From: Haematococcus lacustris
Taxonomy: Eukaryota > Chlorophyta > Chlorophyceae > Chlamydomonadales > Haematococcaceae
NCBI GenBank assembly: GCA_030144725.1
Contig: JASKMD010000008.1
Location: forward strand, 2,755,400-2,819,399
DNA length: 64,000 nucleotides
Direction of reading: 5' to 3'
Under the pieces are notes generated by a model. That model was not told the origin of the DNA. It saw only the letters and a list, made by a program, of their open reading frames with translations, and did not search any database. Each line of letters opens with the position of its first letter. Position 1 is the stretch's first letter. This document shows positions 1 to 10,872 of the stretch, piece by piece. The position numbers and the translations under genes are program-made.

Positions 1-430
1 TTTGGCTGGCCCCTGCTGGTTCACCCTGAGCCAGGCAGCAGTGTATTCACGGCCCTGCGCCAGGTGGGTCCCTGCTGCCTCTGCCCGCCCCGCTCCTAGT
101 GTTGCTGTCCCTCCACTCTCAGCAGGGTACGTGACCACACCTACAGCTATTGAGTGGGCTTCCCACCGCACTGTTAGAATTGGAGGACAGGGCAGCTGGC
201 TCTTGACCTCGCCCTGCTCCTAAGAATTGCACAACGTGCGTTGTCTTAGAGATCAAGTGTGGAGGAGCATGGGGAGGGTGGGGTGGCGGGGGAGGGGTGG
301 GGAGGGTGGGGGCAAGACGACGTGCGCCGTGCTTCAGGGATGCTTTGCAAGGGCCTGCCCTTCTGCCGTCACGGGATGGCCTACAGTACAGCACAGCGCC
401 TGGCCAAGCACTGGTGCTCCGCTCTCGCAG

Positions 431-838
431 GAGTTGTCGGATGCAGGGCAGTTGCTGCTGGCCCGCGGCCCTTGGGATGTTTGCGGTGCAGCCATGGCGC
501 AAGCTACAATCGTCACCTGCTGGTATGCCTTAGCGCCGGCGTCGTGCAGCGATACGTGGTTGCTTCGCCAGCTTGCCTCACGCGAGCAGCTGCTCGCTGT
601 GACTGACCCAGAGGGCGCGGGCGGGGCGACGGAGGCCGCGGAGGCTTCAGAGTTGCCAACCCCGCAGCATGTGGATCTTGCGCGCCAGCTGGTGCGCGAC
701 CTGCAGGCTGGCTGGCAAAGCGAGACGAAGGCGGAGGGTGTCGCTGAGTGGCCCCTAGCGCTGCAGCTCAGCAGTGGCGCATCAAAGGCAATGGCGGAAC
801 TGCTATCATGTGCAAGCAAAGTCCATGAGGTGTCCTGA
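431..838 (+). CDS. possible 3'-terminal exon of an unidentified gene
   Basis: An open frame follows a CAG acceptor at 428-430 and runs 136 codons to a TGA at 836-838. It has a balanced, non-repetitive composition, with a helical stretch containing LARQLVRDLQAGW and an acidic Ala/Glu-rich segment before it. I do not recognise the family. The surrounding window gives no further exon, and the 5' part would lie to the left of the window. It could also be a chance open frame in GC-rich DNA, so this is a weak call. Confidence 0.25.
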   Translation, partial: ELSDAGQLLLARGPWDVCGAAMAQATIVTCWYALAPASCSDTWLLRQLASREQLLAVTDPEGAGGATEAAEASELPTPQHVDLARQLVRDLQAGWQSETKAEGVAEWPLALQLSSGASKAMAELLSCASKVHEVS

Positions 839-990
839 GGTTGTAGCGAGGACGGAGGGCGGTGTAGGGTGTGACATGTGTAGAGACAGGTACGTTGGGT
901 AAGACAGGTACGCACTTCACATGGCGCTGTATAAATAATGCGAGAGCAATGACCTCTCTGGATGTTTTTTCGTATGCCTGAATGAGGAAA

Positions 991-1027
991 TCTCTACAGC
1001 AGCAGCACAGGGCACTGAGGACCAGCT
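991..1027 (-). repeat. dispersed short repeat, copy 1 of 3
   Basis: The reverse complement of this stretch shares a 28-bp core with 41578-41605 (5' end of Fanzor copy F5) and with 49934-49961 (intron 3 of the NUDT15-like gene). The core begins GTCCTCAGTG and ends TGCTGCTGTA. It is too short to classify. Confidence 0.5.
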
Positions 1028-1589
1028 TCTGAAAGAGCATAGAGCACTTTTGTAGGATTATAGAGCACCTCCAAAGGTCTTAGCAGGGCTCGCAGGGGGC
1101 ATCGTGACGACGCTGGTGACGATGGTGGTGACGATGGCGGTGGTGACGATGGCGGTGGTGACGCTGGTGACGATGACGATGGAGGTGGAGCAGCTGCAGG
1201 CAATGGCAGGGACGCTGTACACCACGCCGTCGGAAGTGGAGGTGCCACGACTAGCCGGGATCGCGGATCTGGGCGACGAGGCGCCGGACGACGAGGCGCT
1301 TGACCGTCTCCAACACGGGTTGGAAGATATTTACACCTGCGGGTGACGCGACGCCGAGCTGCCGGGCACAGATGCGCTGGGATTTTCTAGGCGCTGGCAA
1401 ACAGTTTTGTTCCCTAAACCCTTAAGGAGCAACTGACCAGTTTGGCATGACGCACTTGCACTGGTGTAAGATGACAATGATTGAACATGGCAGACCGGGC
1501 AGGGAGTGGGTACGTCCTTAGCTACAAACTGCTGCTGCATATGGCTACAGAGTATGGTTACATTTCGGGACTGTTCGGATTACAGACAA
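1028..1589. other. intergenic, no recognised gene
   Basis: A short imperfect repeat of GTGACGATGG-type units occupies about 1100-1185 and generates a spurious Met/Thr/Val frame. I see no family-level similarity in the rest. Confidence 0.4.
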
Positions 1590-1905
1590 ACAAAACTCAT
1601 TCAACACGGAACAATATGTTTGACTGCGGGTAATCTCACTCAGCTACTACAAACAAGTTGTAGCATCCTCGGTCGCACCCTTGATGACCACAAACTCCAC
1701 ATCGATGGCACTCTTTCCCCCTAGACCACTGGGCATCTCATCAAAACTAACAGCTTGAATGCTTTTGTAAGGCTAACAGCCTGTGTAAAACTACTAGGCC
1801 CTATGCGTTGTTGCGGGCCCGTCCATCAATGCCCCCGCCGGTACTCTGCAGCCCGATGCAGCCGCTGCCTGAACTTGGGCAGCCGGTCATTGATCAGGTG
1901 TCCCC
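1590..1905 (-). mobile_element. Fanzor remnant F9: 3' end of family Fz-2c
   Basis: On the minus strand, about 1792-1905 encodes a degraded version of the C-terminal tail of copy F2 (…RAAEYRRG…). The next 200 bp toward 1590 match the 3' noncoding region of F2 at 19450-19690 almost base for base, including GTTGTAGCATCCTCGGTCGC. The rest of the nuclease is absent. The two copies show that this 3' region moved as a unit. I found no target-site duplication. Confidence 0.7.
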
Positions 1906-2183
1906 AACATTCAAAAAATGGCTGGAAATGATAGGAAACCGACCCCTGGTAATCAAAACGACGCCGCGTCTCAGCCACGTGGTTTCTATTTAGGTTTCGC
2001 ACATCCCTGGATAGAGGACTCTGTCAGCTATGCGGTGCAGCTTGTAACATTAAATACTGTGCACTGGGCTGAGTGCTATGGCGGCTCGAATCTTGACATT
2101 CAAATTCATGCCAGTTTTGCTCATGCGGGCCTCGCCGCGACCGACCGCCGCGACCGACGTGGCCCAGTAGCCTCTGCAAACAG

Positions 2184-3104
2184 TCAGGGACAGTCGCCGC
2201 AGTCAAAACAATGCACATGGCACGCAAAACCGATGTAACGACGCCCCTCCACCCATGCTCGGAAGTATACAACGCTGGTGCATTGCTTGACCGCTTCGTG
2301 AGTAGTACCTACTACCTGGCCACTCTGTAAGGCCACACAAGGTGTGTAGGCCATTGCTACGTTACCTTGCTCGACTTGTTGGGTCCGGTCCCTCCCGCCC
2401 GCCCTCCGCTTGCGTGTCGAGCTGGTGTCCAGCTCCGCCCTGACCCCCTGCTGCTCAGCTGGAGGGGTGGGCAGCCCAGGGGCAGCACCAGCACCAGCTG
2501 CCTGCTGCTGCCAGGGGGGTGCAGCAGGAGGGGGGGGCAGCCCAGGGGCAGCACCAGCACCAGCCGCCAGCTCCTGCCAGGGGGGTGCAGCAGGAGGGGG
2601 TAGCAGGTCAGGGGCGGCACCAGCACCAGCTGCCTGCTGCTGCCAGGGGGGTGCAGCAGGAGTGGGGGGCAGGTCAGGTGCGGCACCAGCACCAGCTGCC
2701 TGCTGCTGCCAGGGGGGAGCAGCAGGAGTGGGGGGCAGGTCAGGTGCGGCGAACCATAGGGGAGGCACTAGCGCAGCTGTGCTTCTGGGCTGGGGCAGGG
2801 AGGGGCGGGTTTGGGGTGAGAAGGGGTGGGTCTGGGGGTGGGAGGGGGTGGGAGGGCGGGGCTGGGGCTGGGAGGGGTTGAGAGGGCGGGGCTGGTGCTG
2901 GGAGGGGCTGGGAGGGGGTGGGAGGGGCGGGGCTGGGGCTCGGAGGGGGCGGCGGGGCGGGGCTGGGGCTGAGAGGGGCTGGGAGGGGGTGAGAGGGGTG
3001 GGGCTGGGGGTGGGAGGGGGTGGAGGGCTGGGCTGGGGCTGGGAGGGGCTGGGAGGGGGTGGGGCGGGCTGGAAGGGTTCCGGGTGGGCTAGACAGCACT
3101 GCAA
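2184..3104 (-). CDS. uncertain Pro-rich open frame built on a minisatellite
   Basis: A 306-codon frame is open on the minus strand. Its first third is Pro/Ser/Gln low complexity from a GGGGCTGGGAGG-type tract (2790-3090). The middle holds four 22-residue repeats of the type APDLPPTPAAPPWQQQ, encoded by a 66-bp minisatellite at about 2460-2760. The last 85 residues are non-repetitive and Cys/His-containing (FACHVHCFDCGDCP at the C-terminus). It could be a hydroxyproline-rich wall-type protein, or simply a repeat whose period is a multiple of three. No splice or start context decides the question. Confidence 0.2.
   Translation of the reverse strand: MQCCLAHPEPFQPAPPPPSPSQPQPSPPPPPTPSPTPLTPSQPLSAPAPPRRPLRAPAPPLPPPPSPSQHQPRPLNPSQPQPRPPTPSHPQTHPFSPQTRPSLPQPRSTAALVPPLWFAAPDLPPTPAAPPWQQQAAGAGAAPDLPPTPAAPPWQQQAAGAGAAPDLLPPPAAPPWQELAAGAGAAPGLPPPPAAPPWQQQAAGAGAAPGLPTPPAEQQGVRAELDTSSTRKRRAGGRDRTQQVEQGNVAMAYTPCVALQSGQVVGTTHEAVKQCTSVVYFRAWVEGRRYIGFACHVHCFDCGDCP
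2460..2760. repeat. 66-bp tandem minisatellite
   Basis: Roughly four and a half copies of a 66-bp unit (GGGGGTGCAGCAGGAG… to …CTGCTGCTGCCAG) are visible with a few substitutions. The G-rich tract 2790-3090 follows directly. Confidence 0.85.
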
Positions 3105-3109
3105 GGCAA

Positions 3110-3887
3110 AGTTAGGTCACGCCAACTTATGTTTCCACAAGCCTGGTTAATGGAATGCTTTGCTTTCTTCTCCAACAGCTGCTTCGTTGGGTTAGGAACA
3201 AAGTTGACACGACAAATTCTGGAAAGTCACAGTAGTCGGTTCGCAATACGCCGGTTTGTGCAAGGGGGTCCCTTTTTCTGTATAGCCGGCTAGGGAGAAA
3301 CGAACATTTTCGCACCTCGCTGCAATGTCGCGTGTCAACTTGCCCAACGACGGTCCTCCGACAACGCCTGCACCAATGAATGGTTCGCGGAGTGAGCCTG
3401 GCGGGCTAAACATTGATTGTACTTCTGGCTCGATAGCAAGCGCAGCTCTATCCCTGATGCCGCTACATACCACTAGAACAATCGGTTGTGAGCAGCTGAG
3501 TTGTGTCCGCGATCGCTTGCGCCGGCATGGCCTCACTTGCAAGGATTAACGCGCCGCTTGCCAGTAGACGCGTAGTAATTCGCCGGTGCCAATGTGACAA
3601 ACGCTATCGAAAACGGTGCAGTATTGAGAGAGTACTTGCATGAAGATTACCAACCCCATGTTGGGGACTCCTGACCTGCGGCCCTCAGGGAGCGGCGTGA
3701 CTTGAGTGCCTTCATGACGGGCGCTTAAAACGACAATCAAGGCTCACCCGCGCACAAGAGACCGACCAATACGGACCCCTGCCCCTGCCCCTGCCCCTGG
3801 TGGTGGTGGTTCCAGGTGGTGGTGAGGAGTTCTGGAAGCTGAGCAACAGTGCACAAGTTGCCATCTTGAAGGGCCAGTACAACAGAC
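3110..3887. other. intergenic, no recognised gene
   Basis: Only short frames are present and none shows recognisable family motifs. A three-unit CCCCTG run at 3780-3800 repeats the unit of the large array at 5502-6407. Confidence 0.4.
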
Positions 3888-5251
3888 AAGGACATGGCAA
3901 CTCCTGAACCCCACAGCCCTCATGCCACACCAAAATAAAGCATGAGTTGGAATCGAACCGGGCTGCGAGTTCATCATTGTAAAGGCTACCGACAGTGTGC
4001 CTAATGCGCACTTCAGCTCAGCCTTCTGGTGTGTGTGCCTGTTGCTAGAGCCCTAGTAGCTCAAAGCCACACACATCCCCTTTGTGAGGGGTTTTATGGG
4101 TTTTTTTATGTTGGGATTGTCTTGAGCTGTAGCTGGCTATTGCTGCAACTGGCGCTGCCACTTGAGCAACAGGGGCTTGTCGGCTATCTCCACCCACTCC
4201 TGGCCTGGCTGGCCTGGCTTTGGCATGGCTGGGCGGTTAATCCAGTAGCACAGCTCAGTGGGACGTGGCCCTGGGCCGACTGCACAGCGGCGGATGTTCA
4301 GCGCGGCTGACACGTCCCGGTCGTAGAACCTGCACATGGGTGTGGGAGATGCATGAAGTCAAATCATGGGTCATGGCATGTGGGATATGCTCAGGTCATG
4401 CACATGTGTAGGGTTGGGTCAATGCTTACCTGGTGATGTTGTTGATGCTTGTTAAGCACATCAGGCCCCGGACTTGGGAACGCTTCGCCTTGCTTTTCAC
4501 TGGCCGCAGCCACCTGCATGGGCACATGGGGCAATGCACATTTGTAAGATGTCTCAACTTGACCCCACCTAGTCACCTTGACTCTACCACCGCCCAACAC
4601 TGCCAACAACCCCCTATCCTCAACCCCCTCACCTGAAGGACTCAGGCGGCGTGTCAAGGAGGGTCTCGCTGGGGGTGTTGTCGGCTGAGCTGACCCGGCT
4701 GGTTCGGAACTCGTCCACCAACACCACACGCTCTGGCCTGAACTGCTTCACTGCCTCCTTCCGCATCTGGCTGACAGGGACTGCGCCCATGCCCTTGGCC
4801 ATCCGCGGCAGCTCTGCGGGTGGAGCTGCAGGCTTGGGCCGCAGGAACATCACGCTGATGGCGACTCCATCGGTGTGCACGACCTGATCGAATCTGTGCT
4901 TGGGGCTGGCGAGCTTTTGGCGGCGAGGGTCAGGCAGCAATGCATCCCACCGGCTGGCCACCTGCAGCCACCATAAACACCACCAAGGCACCTCATCTGA
5001 AGGCTGGCTGAAGGCTCACAAGGCAAGCACAAGGCAACTGACAACACACATGGCAAGTGACTGAGCACCAAAGGCTGGCACCTGACTGCAAGGAGCACTC
5101 ACCTTGCTGTTTTCAGGCCCTTCAATGTAGTGGCCCTCCATATACTAAGGATTTTCGTGCTTGTCACACACATGTCCACATGGTTGTTTCAAGTGAGCCC
5201 GGTACTCATGTACATTTAGTTTACATTTAGTTTTTTAAGGACATGGCAACT
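3888..5251 (-). mobile_element. Fanzor element copy A (family Fz-1) with 15-bp target-site duplication
   Basis: The element (3903-5236) lies between two perfect copies of AAGGACATGGCAACT at 3888-3902 and 5237-5251. It is oriented on the minus strand, with its 5' end near 5236 and its 3' end near 3903. Its first ~80 bp (about 5150-5225) match the 5' end of copy B, and its last ~230 bp match the 3' noncoding ends of B, D and E. There are no terminal inverted repeats. A deletion joins the 5' leader directly to an internal exon, so this is a non-autonomous derivative. Confidence 0.85.
4137..5140 (-). pseudogene. Fanzor nuclease pseudogene (copy A), RuvC-I deleted
   Basis: Exons on the minus strand are about 5104-5140 (EGHYIEGPENS), 4633-4961, 4430-4513 and 4137-4329, with GT/AG borders that match copies B and E. 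The peptides include KLASPKHRFDQVVHTDG, VVLVDEFRTSRVSS (RuvC-II region) and FYDRDVSAALNIRR (RuvC-III, catalytic Asp of DRDV). Compared with copy B, about 150 residues are missing in frame between GMGAV and PVSQMRKEAV. They include the RuvC-I motif VDPGKTN, so the nuclease must be dead even though the frame stays open. The N-terminal domain is also absent. Fanzors are RNA-guided DNA nucleases homologous to TnpB; the assignment rests on the order and spacing of these motifs. Confidence 0.85.
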
Positions 5252-5501
5252 GGATGGAGTGCGAAGAACGGAGGTTTCGAGGTCCAAGATGGTTGCGAGG
5301 TACGCCTGAGACGTATGGCAGCGCTGAGAGGTGCATAAAGTGCATGAGTGACCAGCAAAGTCCTGGGAAAGCCCAACATTCACATGAATGACCAAGAGGT
5401 CGCCTACGCCACAGAAGGCCCATTGAGAAACACACACTAGCCTTTGCTGTACGACCCTAGAGCAGTAGCCTGATAGCTCATATGAAGTACCCTCCTGAAA
5501 C
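5252..5501. other. intergenic, no recognised gene
   Basis: This unique sequence lies between Fanzor copy A and the CCCCTG array. I see no gene. Confidence 0.4.
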
Positions 5502-6407
5502 CGCCCCTGCCCCTGCCCCTGCCCCTGCCCCTGCCCCTGCCCCTGCCCCTGCCCCTGCCCCTGCCCCTGCCCCTGCCCCTGCCCCTGCCCCTGCCCCTGC
5601 CCCTGCCCCTGCCCCTGCCCCTGCCCCTGCCCCTGCCCCTGCCCCTGCCCCTGCCCCTGCCCCTGCCCCTGCCCCTGCCCCTGCCCCTGCCCCTGCCCCT
5701 GCCCCTGCCCCTGCCCCTGCCCCTGCCCCTGCCCCTGCCCCTGCCCCTGCCCCTGCCCCTGCCCCTGCCCCTGCCCCTGCCCCTGCCCCTGCCCCTGCCC
5801 CTGCCCCTGCCCCTGCCCCTGCCCCTGCCCCTGCCCCTGCCCCTGCCCCTGCCCCTGCCCCTGCCCCTGCCCCTGCCCCTGCCCCTGCCCCTGCCCCTGC
5901 CCCTGCCCCTGCCCCTGCCCCTGCCCCTGCCCCTGCCCCTGCCCCTGCCCCTGCCCCTGCCCCTGCCCCTGCCCCTGCCCCTGCCCCTGCCCCTGCCCCT
6001 GCCCCTGCCCCTGCCCCTGCCCCTGCCCCTGCCCCTGCCCCTGCCCCTGCCCCTGCCCCTGCCCCTGCCCCTGCCCCTGCCCCTGCCCCTGCCCCTGCCC
6101 CTGCCCCTGCCCCTGCCCCTGCCCCTGCCCCTGCCCCTGCCCCTGCCCCTGCCCCTGCCCCTGCCCCTGCCCCTGCCCCTGCCCCTGCCCCTGCCCCTGC
6201 CCCTGCCCCTGCCCCTGCCCCTGCCCCTGCCCCTGCCCCTGCCCCTGCCCCTGCCCCTGCCCCTGCCCCTGCCCCTGCCCCTGCCCCTGCCCCTGCCCCT
6301 GCCCCTGCCCCTGCCCCTGCCCCTGCCCCTGCCCCTGCCCCTGCCCCTGCCCCTGCCCCTGCCCCTGCCCCTGCCCCTGCCCCTGCCCCTGCCCCTGCCC
6401 CTGCCCC
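5502..6407. repeat. (CCCCTG)n hexanucleotide array, about 150 units
   Basis: An essentially perfect run of the hexamer CCCCTG covers about 905 bp with no interruption that I can see. Because the unit is a multiple of three, most frames stay open and read as Pro-Ala, Gly-Gln, Gly-Arg or Gly-Ala dipeptides. These are not genes. The complementary strand is G-rich (CAGGGG) and could form quadruplexes. Confidence 0.98.
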
Positions 6408-6762
6408 GACATGGCATTGCATTACTTGACCTGTATAAAGTGCCGCCTGAATCTTTTCATTGGTTAGGAAAAGGGAACGGGGGAGGGAGGATGTTGGCAT
6501 GGCATCTGGGTGCGCCCGGTAGCCTGGCAACCCTCCCCCCTGTCTCTGGTGGGAGGGTAGCAAGGGCACGCCCCGAGGCTACTCTCCTCCCTTAATGCAC
6601 GCCCGACGGAGAGGGCGTAGTCTTTCTTTCTTTCTTTCTTTAGGAAAAGGGAGGACGGGGAAGGAAAGAGGCTAGGTTAGGGTACAACTACCAACCGTCA
6701 GCGATGCAGTTGTGAAGAGATGGGCTCATTCGGCGATACCCTTACCATACCATCTTGTTAAG
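6408..6762 (+). promoter_or_regulatory. upstream region of the DHAD gene
   Basis: This 355-bp gap separates the hexamer array from the DHAD start codon and should hold its promoter and 5' UTR. It contains a short (TTTC)n run at about 6620-6640. No TATA box or named motif is convincing. Confidence 0.35.
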
Positions 6763-9700
6763 ATGAAGCTCAGCGCGGCAATTACAGCGACGCCGCAGCC
6801 CCACACCCGGCCGTCCGTTCTGCAGCGACGGGGTGTTTGTGTCTCAGCAGCTACATTTGAGAGCGTCCCCAGCGATGTCAAGCTGCCGCCTGGTGCGCCC
6901 CACGCCGGCAGACCTGCAAGCCCACATCATGTGCCTGTTTGCATAGTTTGCGATGTGTTCTGCAGGGTTGAACAAGTACAGCTCTCGCATCACACAGCCA
7001 AAGTCGCAAGGAGCGTCGCAGGCCATGCTCTACGCCACCGGGTTGCGGGAGGAGGACATGCACAAGCCGCAGGTTGGCATCTCATCCGTGTGGTACGAGG
7101 GCAACCCCTGCAACATGCATTTGATGCAGCTAGCTGAAGAGGTGAAGCGAGGGGTGGAGGAGGCTGGTCTGGTCGGCTACCGCTTCAACACCATCGGGGT
7201 CTCTGACGGTATGAGCATGGGGACTGATGGCATGAGCTTCAGCCTCCAGTCTCGTGACCTCATCGCTGACAGCATTGAGACGGTCATGGGAGCTCAATGG
7301 TACGACGCCAACATCTCTCTGCCAGGTCAGAGGGGGAGAGCATGCCCATGCCTGACTAGCAATTCAAATACGCAGCATGGATTGGCACACCTGCTTCTGG
7401 ACAGTTGCCCAACAAACGCAAAGGACTATGCTGGATTCGACAATGTTTGCCCTGCCAAGGCTCTACCTGCCTGTATAGTCTGGCAATAGTATGCGGATCT
7501 CCCCTCTGCCGTTCACAGGCTGTGACAAGAACATGCCAGGCACACTAATGGCCATGGGGCGCTTGAACCGCCCCTCCATGATGGTGTATGGCGGCACCAT
7601 CAAGCCAGGCTACAGCCAGATCAATGGTGCAACCCTGGACATTGTGTCGGCCTTCCAAAGCTATGGTGAGGCCAGCAGCAGCACGGCAGCAGCTGAGCAC
7701 ACAGCCACTGGGGAGCACTGCAGCTGCATAACACTACAAGCCAGGCAGTCAGCTGTTTTGCTGACCATGTTGCAGACAGTTACCTTGATAGAGTGTCTAC
7801 TGCAGGGGCTGCACCAGCTGGCTGTGTCATCTTTGCTCGACCCTACGCCATGCCTGTGGTTTAACACAGGCGTCACAGTCACAGGCCTGAGGTCTCTTCC
7901 GCATGGAGTTGTGACAGCCTGGCTGAACATTGCAGTGCCAGCTGCATAGTACTGGGAGGGGGTGTTTACTGGGAGGAGGACAAGGCAAAGCCATGAGCTT
8001 GTGTTGAGCCAGCACCGAAGCTCAGCTTGGAGAGCTGGCTGTGGGCTATGACACAGAAGGAGGCTCAGAAGGGTTAGCCTGAAGAAGAGTCACTACATGC
8101 CAGCTGTACTAGCGCTGGCCGCTTGCTTGTGCAAGGGCCCCTACCAATTCCCTCCCACTCTACACCAGGCCATTTCCTGGGTGCACCAGGGTTCTGCTCC
8201 GCCTGTGTGCCCCACCAGAGTGTTCACCTAGCACAGACTGCACAGCCAGGAGCAGCAGCATGGGAGCAGCAGCAGGTGTCGCCCCACCCGCTTCTGCACA
8301 CCTGGCACTTGCATATGCAGCCTGAGCAAGTAGGTGGACATCGTGCCACGGCTGTAGCTGTGTGCTGCCATGCGTGGATGCAGGTGCTTTCACAGCCGGC
8401 CTGATTGACGAGAAGCAGCGGTTTGACATTGTACGCAACTCATGCCCAGGGGCAGGTGCATGCGGTGGCATGTACACTGCCAACACCATGGCGTCTGCCA
8501 TTGAGGCGCTCGGTATGTCCATGCCCTACGACAGCTCCATTCCAGCAGAGGACCCGCTGAAGCGTGATGAGTGCAGGATGGCAGGCAGGTGCGCCCGCGC
8601 CAGCACCTAGCCCCTGCTGCTACACGCTTGCCTTGTTCGCCAGATGCAGGCGGTGCCCAAGCAGCCCATGCAGCTGCCCTGGTGGCAAAGGCACTAGGCT
8701 GGGTGGTTTGATGCGTCGCGCCTGCTGGCTGCGGCTGCATGTGCAGGTACATGCTGGAGCTGCTGAAGCGTGACCTGAAGCCACGTGACATCATGACCTA
8801 CAAGGCGTTTGAGAATGCGATGGTGCTGACCATGGCACTGGGGGGCTCCACTAACGCCGTCCTGCACTTCATCGCCATGGCCAGGTGAGGGACCTGGCCC
8901 CAGGCCTGTGCCTCCTGGCCCAGGCGGCATGGGAGGGCAGGTGCCCATTAAGCGCAACCTTCCCCTCATCGACAGACACGGAAGACTCTGTAGCAGCCGG
9001 CCGCTGCTCTGCAACAGCAGTGCTTGTCCAGCTCTGTCAGAGTGGGCCTGCAAAGGCTGGCTGTGGGTGAGGCAGCCGTCCAGCGACCTGACACAGTCAA
9101 CGTGGCGCTGAGGATGGAGGTGCAACCTTGCAGCCTAATCGCATTTCTTTGCTTCCCTGTCAGTGATGATCTCTCAGAGCTGTTCCCAGACCAGGCTAGT
9201 GTACACAGCCCAGCAGCAGCACCTGTGATTCCTTGAGCCTCTCAGCTCACCTAGCCAGCTAGCAGCTCAGCCCTCACCCCATACCCCTGCCTCCCTGGTC
9301 ACAGGGCAGTGGGTGTGGATCTGGGTCTGGACGACTTCCAGCGGGTCAGCGACCGCGTGCCCCTGATTGCGGACTTGAAGCCCAGCGGTCGCTATGTGAT
9401 GGAGGACGTGCACAAAGTGGGCGGCACACCCGCGGTGCTCAAGTACCTGAATGCCAAGGGCTACATCAATGCGGAGTGCCTGACTGTCACCTGTGAGCCC
9501 AGGGCGCTGGGACCAGGCCAGCAGCGACAGCAGCAGCTGGCTGGGTGGTGTGCTGAACAATGATGTGATGTAGAGGAGCGGCAGGCTGTGGGCAGGCTGT
9601 CGGGGTGAATGCGCCAGGGTCATCACATCCCACCTGATGCTGGCCTTGCATACAACTGCCATGTGGTGCCTGCAGGCAAGACCATGGGCGACAACCTGGC

Positions 9701-10872
9701 CCAGGTGCCTGAGCTGAAGGCGGGCCAGGATGTGATCCTGCCCCTGGAGACACCTATCAAGGAGACAGGTCACATCCAGATCTTGTATGGCAACTTGGCG
9801 CCTGAGGGATCTGTGGCTAAGATCACTGGTGAGGGCCTGTAGTAGGGGCAGGGGCTGGGGCAGGGTAGGGGGCCAGTGGCATGATGTAGGTAAAGATAGG
9901 GGGTTTTGGTAGATGCTGATGTATAGTATGCAAAGAGTAAAAAGTGGACAAGTCAAGAAAGTATTAATCATGTACTCCTTAGAGGCATGCGCACACCTGA
10001 GCCTTCGATTTGCTGCCTTGCTCACCGTGGAGGTGACATGCCTAGGTGCTGGTGGGCTTACCTCCACGCGTGCTGGGCTCCTGTTGTGCCCCAGGGAAGG
10101 AGGGGCTGAAGTTCAAGGGCGCTGCCCGGGTCTTTGACTGCGAGGAGGACATGCTGGCAGCGCTGAGCAAGGACTCAAACTCCTTCAAGGGCAAGGTCAT
10201 CATCATCAGGTCAGCGCACTCCACACCTGCCTGCTGCTCAGGCACGCCATTTCCCCTCTTTCCCAGGCTCCCTCCTTCAACCATAGCTGTGAGCTGTTCA
10301 GATTGACTGCGGTGTGCGGCGGTGTGCAGATATGAGGGGCCAAAGGGTGGACCGGGTATGCCAGAAATGCTCACGCCCACATCGGCTATCATGGGCGCGG
10401 GTTTGGGCAAGGAGTGCGCTCTCATCACTGACGGCCGGTTCTCAGGCGGCTCCCACGGCTTTGTCATCGGCCACGTCTCGCCTGAGGCGCAAGTGGGCGG
10501 GCCGATTGGTCTTGTGCAGGTAGGTGACGCACTGGCTGTACATATGTCTTCGTGTCTTTATGTATGTGAGGTGCGAAGTAGGGCGCATTCAGTAGCGTAG
10601 CGCGGCGGGTCAAACTGCGTCAGGGTGCGGCGGGCACTCCGAGCTGACAATCATCTGACTGCCTTCGGGGCAATGTGTATCATTCTCAGGATGGCGATAT
10701 CGTGAACATCGACGTAGAGGCGCGTGTGATGGACGCCTTGGTGCCGGCGGAGGAGTGGGCTGCGCGCAAAGCCACCTGGAAGGCGCCTCCCTTGAAAGCA
10801 ACCAGCGGGACGCTTTACAAGTACATCAAGAACGTCGTCAGCGCCAGTGAAGGATGTGTCACAGATACCTAA
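6763..10872 (+). CDS. DHAD: dihydroxy-acid dehydratase, probably plastid-targeted
   Basis: This is the third enzyme of valine/isoleucine synthesis; it dehydrates 2,3-dihydroxy acids to 2-keto acids with a [2Fe-2S] cluster. Ten exons (6763-6892, 6966-7325, 7519-7665, 8384-8588, 8747-8884, 9305-9492, 9676-9828, 10095-10209, 10330-10519, 10690-10872) join with matching phases into 602 codons, the usual length for plant-type DHAD. The three cluster cysteines are visible: Cys92 (NPCNMH), Cys165 (GCDKNMPG) and Cys233 ([10 protein letters not shown]). [12 protein letters not shown] and the C-terminal [10 protein letters not shown] (513-522) complete the active site, and the protein ends in [16 protein letters not shown]. 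The first ~40 residues are Ala/Arg/Ser-rich without acidic residues early on, as expected for a chloroplast transit peptide. The ATG at 6763 was chosen because it leads directly into that leader; an in-frame ATG at 6712 is possible. One oddity is that canonical splicing at 9492/9676 gives VTCKTMG where the family has VTGKT. Confidence 0.97.

Noticed and set aside
3903..5236. Fanzor copies as IS607/IS605-type insertions
   Set aside because: Long duplications of variable length and the absence of recombinase genes or inverted ends do not fit those mechanisms.
5216..6569. Very long open frames of Gly-Gln, Gly-Arg, Gly-Ala or Pro-Ala dipeptides
   Set aside because: They are translations of the (CCCCTG)n array. 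Most frames are open on both strands, and nothing outside the array supports coding.
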